A stretch of DNA of 64,000 bases from JAIQFL01 sp035295745 (lineage in GTDB: Bacteria > Acidobacteriota > Terriglobia > Bryobacterales > Bryobacteraceae). Below the pieces are notes generated by a model, which saw only the letters and a program-made list of their open reading frames with translations, made no database searches and was not told the origin of the DNA. Both the position numbers and the translations under genes were made by a program. Shown piece by piece: positions 61,203-64,000 of this stretch (within the stretch, counting starts at the first letter, position 1; every line of letters begins with the position of its first letter). The stretch lies in contig DATGIL010000095.1 of the NCBI GenBank assembly GCA_035295745.1, forward strand, positions 1 through 64,000, given 5' to 3'.

Positions 61203-61937
61203 ATGCGGATGCTGAGCCTGTTGCTTTTGTTTGCGATTTCTTCGATTGCACAGGACGCAGGCCGCGGCGTAGAGCCGCCGCCCGATTTCAAACCCTCCTA
61301 CGAAGTGCATATCTGGCCGAGCGGGTCCGCGCAAACTGCGCCTTCCGTCACGCAATCCGGGAACTACTGGGTCGCGCGTGGATGGGATTTGAAAAACGTG
61401 ATTGCCGAGACGTGGCATGTGGACGGCGACCGGATCGAGATGCCCGAATCGTTGAACAACGGAAAACACTACGACCTGGCGATGGTGCTCCCTCAGGCCG
61501 AGGATCGCCAAACGATTTATGGATACGTCCGGCAAGCCGTCCAGAACCAGTTTCACCTGCGCATCCACACAGAGCCACGCACCAAAGACGTATATCTGCT
61601 GACCGTGCCCAATGGTCTCTCGCCAGCCGCGAAACTTGCCCCGCCGGCTTCGAATCGCGACGTGGACAGCACTCTCCGTGTGACAGACGACTCGGTCTCC
61701 GCCCTCGGCGCTTCCATGGATGATTTTTGTCACGTATTGGAGCGCCTGCTCGGCCGCATGGTAATTGACGAAACCAAACTCGACCAGCGCTTCGACATCG
61801 AAGTTCGTGGCGATGGGCACGGCAGGCAGGCGCTGATCTCCATGCTGCGGGACAGACTTGGGATGGTTCTGACTCCGGAAATTCGCACCGTTGAAATGCT
61901 CGTTGTACAAAGTGAGGGAAGCGCCGGCCCGCAGTGA
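61203..61937 (+). CDS. TIGR03435-family secreted protein
   Basis: The 244-residue protein has a signal peptide (MRMLSLLLLFAISSIAQ) and the family pattern of TIGR03435 (DUF3738): PSYEVHIWPSGSAQ near the start, GWDLKNVIAETWHV, DVYLLTV, DDFCHVLERLLGRMVIDETKL and a C-terminal REALISML-like LISMLRDRLGMVLTPEIRTVEMLVV. This family is greatly expanded in Ca. Solibacter and is a marker of the group. Its role is unknown. It is divergent from zwf. Confidence 0.9.
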   Translation: MRMLSLLLLFAISSIAQDAGRGVEPPPDFKPSYEVHIWPSGSAQTAPSVTQSGNYWVARGWDLKNVIAETWHVDGDRIEMPESLNNGKHYDLAMVLPQAEDRQTIYGYVRQAVQNQFHLRIHTEPRTKDVYLLTVPNGLSPAAKLAPPASNRDVDSTLRVTDDSVSALGASMDDFCHVLERLLGRMVIDETKLDQRFDIEVRGDGHGRQALISMLRDRLGMVLTPEIRTVEMLVVQSEGSAGPQ

Positions 61938-62175
61938 GCCGTCCAGCCCGGTTTGGAAGCATCACAACGCGTCACGCCTGGCCCATCCCTCGCGCATGGT
62001 GCGTTAAGAGAGTACTAGACCGCTATCCCCCCATCCCTCCTCAGGTTTTCCCTTATTGTTTTGAAGCCAAAGGGCTCCGAAAATATGATGGAAGCGGCGG
62101 GAGATGGCGAGCCAAGGCAGCCTTCCTTCTCTTTGCCACGCATTCAAATTCAAATTTAAGGGCTCCGGTTCGGTA

Positions 62176-62433
62176 ATGGATCTCAACAGCATCATCCAAG
62201 GTCTACACGCTGAAAAAGAACGTCTCGAAAATTTAATCTCCACGTTGGAAGCGTTATCGGGAAGCGATGCGCCCCGCCGTGGCAAACGCGGTCGAAAATC
62301 CATGGGTCCGTTGGAGCGCGAAGAAGTATCCACGCGCATGAGGAACTATTGGGCCGGCCGCCGTGAGAATCGCACAAACGACAGAGCCGGAGTAGCGGGG
62401 CGGCAGCAAGCCTCCTATTCCGCGACTTCTTAA
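62176..62433 (+). CDS. Small basic coiled-coil protein
   Basis: From ATG 62176 the protein has 85 residues. Residues 1-28 form a coiled coil (LHAEKERLENLISTLEAL) and residues 33-62 are basic (RRGKRGRKSMGPLEREEV, NYWAGRR) with an AT-hook-like GKRGRK. Such small proteins are common in Bryobacterales and may bind DNA, but no function is known. The earlier in-frame start has no ribosome site. Confidence 0.65.
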   Translation: MDLNSIIQGLHAEKERLENLISTLEALSGSDAPRRGKRGRKSMGPLEREEVSTRMRNYWAGRRENRTNDRAGVAGRQQASYSATS

Positions 62434-62524
62434 TAGGCTCACTGGCCGGTTGCAACTTAGTACGTGGTTCCAGAAGTCCGCCGACCTATCGCGAGATCGC
62501 TCGCTTATCGGGTAGATCCCCCGC

Positions 62525-62556
62525 ACCTCAAGTAAAGACCGGACGTTACTTGAGGT
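62525..62556. repeat. Perfect 11-bp inverted repeat
   Basis: ACCTCAAGTAA (62525-62535) and TTACTTGAGGT (62546-62556) are exact reverse complements with a 10-base loop (AGACCGGACG). No T-run follows, so it is not a standard terminator; it could be a protein site or part of a small RNA. Confidence 0.65.
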
Positions 62557-62902
62557 CGCGCTCTGTGGGAGGGCTTTATCAGCAATCGCAGTCGCTCAGG
62601 CGTGCGTTTTAGGTCCCCCCAAAACGGTCGTTTTCGTCGCGGGATTACTTCGGAGATCCTAACGTGGGTGCTTCCCTCCGTGCCACTACCCTGAAGCTCA
62701 CGAACTCCGCCTCAGGCCGATGAGATGCACTTCTGGGCAGTTCTCCCCACGATTTAGGCTGCCGACGGACACACAAATCGGCGTTAGGCATCCAGAGAAG
62801 CGCGCGGCGCATCTCCGGGAACGCGTCCAACCGGCGGGGTGAGCGTCCTTTGCAACATGCCGAGGATCTGAGCAGCCCAGTCTAAGCCCAGTCTAGTCTC
62901 GT

Positions 62903-62943
62903 CTGAGTCTAGTCTCGACGCGCCACCATGAGTGATTGCGCCA
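62903..62943 (+). repeat. Degenerate REP copy
   Basis: GAGTCTAGTCTCGACGCG-CCACCATGAGTG-ATTGCGCCACG keeps the order TCTCGACGCG ... GAGTG-TTGCGCCAC of the REP consensus but both hairpins are broken. It is a weaker match than the copy at 18119-18164. Confidence 0.45.
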
Positions 62944-62962
62944 CGTACAGTACAATGTGGCG

Positions 62963-63913
62963 ATGGAACAGGCGATTGAATCCCGAATGATCGAGATACC
63001 AGCGGGGGTGGACGCTGGAACGCAGATTCCAGTCACTACCATCCGGGGGGCGCAACCGGGGCCGGTGTTGGGGCTGATCGCGGGCAATCACGGATATGAA
63101 TATCCGCCAATCCTGGCACTGCAACGCTTGCCTCAATTGATCGACCCCGCAGCGCTATCGGGCACCGTGATCCTGGTACATGTGGCCAACATGCCATCAT
63201 TTCTCGGACGCACGGTTTACTTCAGTCCGGTCGATGGCAAGAATCTCAATCGAGTGTATCCGGGCCGAGCGGATGGCACCGTCTCGGAACGCATCGCCTA
63301 CGCCATCACGACCGAGGTGATTGAGAAGGCCGACTTCGTTTTGGATCTGCATTGCGGCGACGCCAACGAGTGGCTGCGGCCGTACGTTTACCAGACCGTC
63401 ACCGGCCGAGCCGTGATCGACAAAGCGAACGCGGGACTGGCGCGCGCATTCGGAATCGATCACATCCTGATGGATCACGGGCGGCCCACCGATCCCGCCC
63501 GGTCGGTCTACTGCTCCACGACGGCGATCACGCGTGGCAAACCGGCGATCACGGTGGAGAGCGGGTATCTCGGAACGTCCGACCCGGAGTGCGTGCTGCA
63601 GATTCTCTCGGGAATCATGGGGGTCCTGTACCATCTGGAGATGGTGGAGAGCGGTCCGCAACCCGTGGCGGAGCCGGTGTATCTCGACCCCGCGGTGGTG
63701 ATCGTCAGTCCGGAGACGGGCATCCTTTATTCGCAGGCGGAGCGCGATCAGACTGTGGCCAAGGGTGATGTGGTGGCCCGCATCAGCGATTTCTTCGGCA
63801 ATCCAATCGCGGATGTGGCGGCACCGATCGACGGGGTGTTGCTGTACATCGTCGCGACGCCGCCGATCACTAAAGGCCAGCCGATCGGGTGCGTCGGAAC
63901 GCCCGTCAAATAA
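62963..63913 (+). CDS. Succinylglutamate desuccinylase/aspartoacylase-family protein
   Basis: From ATG 62963 the protein has 316 residues. It has the zinc-site start GLIAGNHGYEYPP (His and Glu of H-x2-E), NPARADGT-like YPGRADGTVSERIAY, the later metal ligand region FVLDLHCGDAN, and ITVESGYLG. This is the M14-type AstE/ASPA family, which cleaves N-acyl amino acids. A C-terminal lipoyl-like beta domain (about 245-315: GILYSQAERDQTVAKGDVVARI) is present, as in many of these proteins. Exact substrate unknown. Confidence 0.88.
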   Translation: MEQAIESRMIEIPAGVDAGTQIPVTTIRGAQPGPVLGLIAGNHGYEYPPILALQRLPQLIDPAALSGTVILVHVANMPSFLGRTVYFSPVDGKNLNRVYPGRADGTVSERIAYAITTEVIEKADFVLDLHCGDANEWLRPYVYQTVTGRAVIDKANAGLARAFGIDHILMDHGRPTDPARSVYCSTTAITRGKPAITVESGYLGTSDPECVLQILSGIMGVLYHLEMVESGPQPVAEPVYLDPAVVIVSPETGILYSQAERDQTVAKGDVVARISDFFGNPIADVAAPIDGVLLYIVATPPITKGQPIGCVGTPVK

Positions 63914-64000
63914 GCTGCATCAGGTCGGACAGCGAACACTTCTGCGCACCCGCGGCATCGAAGTTCGAAGGTGCGAGCCACTGCTCGAATGCCTGCTTGC
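63906..64000 (-). CDS. C-terminus of a gene entering from the right edge
   Basis: A minus-strand frame is open from the window edge to a TGA at 63908-63906 and reads KQAFEQWLAPSNFDAAG, then AQKCSLSDLMQLI. The composition is protein-like. It overlaps the end of the aspartoacylase-like gene by 8 bp in a convergent arrangement. Thirty residues are too few to identify it. Confidence 0.45.
   Translation of the reverse strand, partial: KQAFEQWLAPSNFDAAGAQKCSLSDLMQLI

Larger units (their letters stand above)
62434..62962. other. Long intergenic region with hairpin and REP remnant
   Basis: The 529-bp gap has a perfect 11-bp hairpin (62525-62556) and a decayed REP (62903-62943), both listed separately. 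The direct repeats GTCTAGTCTCG at about 62891-62920 precede the REP remnant. A short minus-strand open frame (62645-62830) has no recognisable features. No gene is supported. Confidence 0.6.

Noticed and set aside
62645..62830. Small gene in the 62434-62962 gap
   Set aside because: No ribosome site, no recognisable motif and uneven composition.
1..64000. tRNA, rRNA or prophage genes
   Set aside because: No clover-leaf, CCA-type ends, rRNA segments or phage structural genes were recognised by reading both strands.

Overview
The window looks like chromosomal DNA of an Acidobacteriota member close to Candidatus Solibacter / Bryobacter (order Bryobacterales). The reasons are a TIGR03435-type protein (61203-61937), five large MacB/FtsX-like orphan permeases of the acidobacterial ADOP type plus the remnant of a sixth, PadR-linked permease operons, an OpcA-Zwf pair, high G+C and several families of dispersed palindromic repeats. 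No rRNA, tRNA, CRISPR array or prophage was recognised.

Layout. 1-4738: a partial secreted protein, an ADOP permease, a HEAT-like protein and a lipoprotein. 5097-11546: housekeeping genes (WalJ-like metallo-hydrolase, purB, GlsB-like membrane protein, mfd, heptose-phosphate nucleotidyltransferase). 11585-18953: a TetR regulator with a membrane protein, a secreted amidase, a DinB protein, a methyltransferase, a membrane glycosyltransferase-like protein and a secreted unknown. 19026-33373 (minus strand): one long cluster that starts with an ECF sigma factor and its zinc-finger anti-sigma factor and continues through a complete type II secretion set (E, F, G, H, I, J, K, L, M, C, D). A RAYT-type HUH transposase gene with flanking REP palindromes sits between gspG and gspH, and a gene-less element of the same architecture sits between gspJ and gspK.

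33510-39413: a DUF4177-like protein, a PadR regulator and two tandem ADOP permeases behind a visible promoter with two matched operator dyads. 39460-41217: a radical SAM protein preceded by an 88-codon gene (candidate RiPP precursor and maturase) with its own promoter. This cassette lies between the real 3' end of an ADOP gene and a decayed copy of that 3' end. 41230-52515: two more ADOP permeases, an esterase, a beta-propeller lipoprotein overlapping an orphan histidine kinase, a methyltransferase, a phosphoribosyltransferase and a polyprenyl-phosphate sugar transferase. 52676-57353: a SecD-like secreted domain, an IS3 remnant, and an S-adenosylmethionine-cycle locus: an ArsR-methyltransferase fusion divergent from ahcY, followed by metK. 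57354-64000: a 102-bp tandem repeat array, an unknown protein, opcA-zwf, the TIGR03435 protein, a small coiled-coil protein, an aspartoacylase-like protein and the edge of one more gene.

The points most worth following are: (1) the RAYT/REP system inside the secretion operon, where REP copies supply the start codon and leader peptide of gspK and gspH; (2) the radical SAM / small-peptide cassette; (3) the ArsR-methyltransferase fusion next to ahcY-metK with TATCAA repeats between them; (4) the paired 7-5-7 dyads in front of the PadR-ADOP operon.
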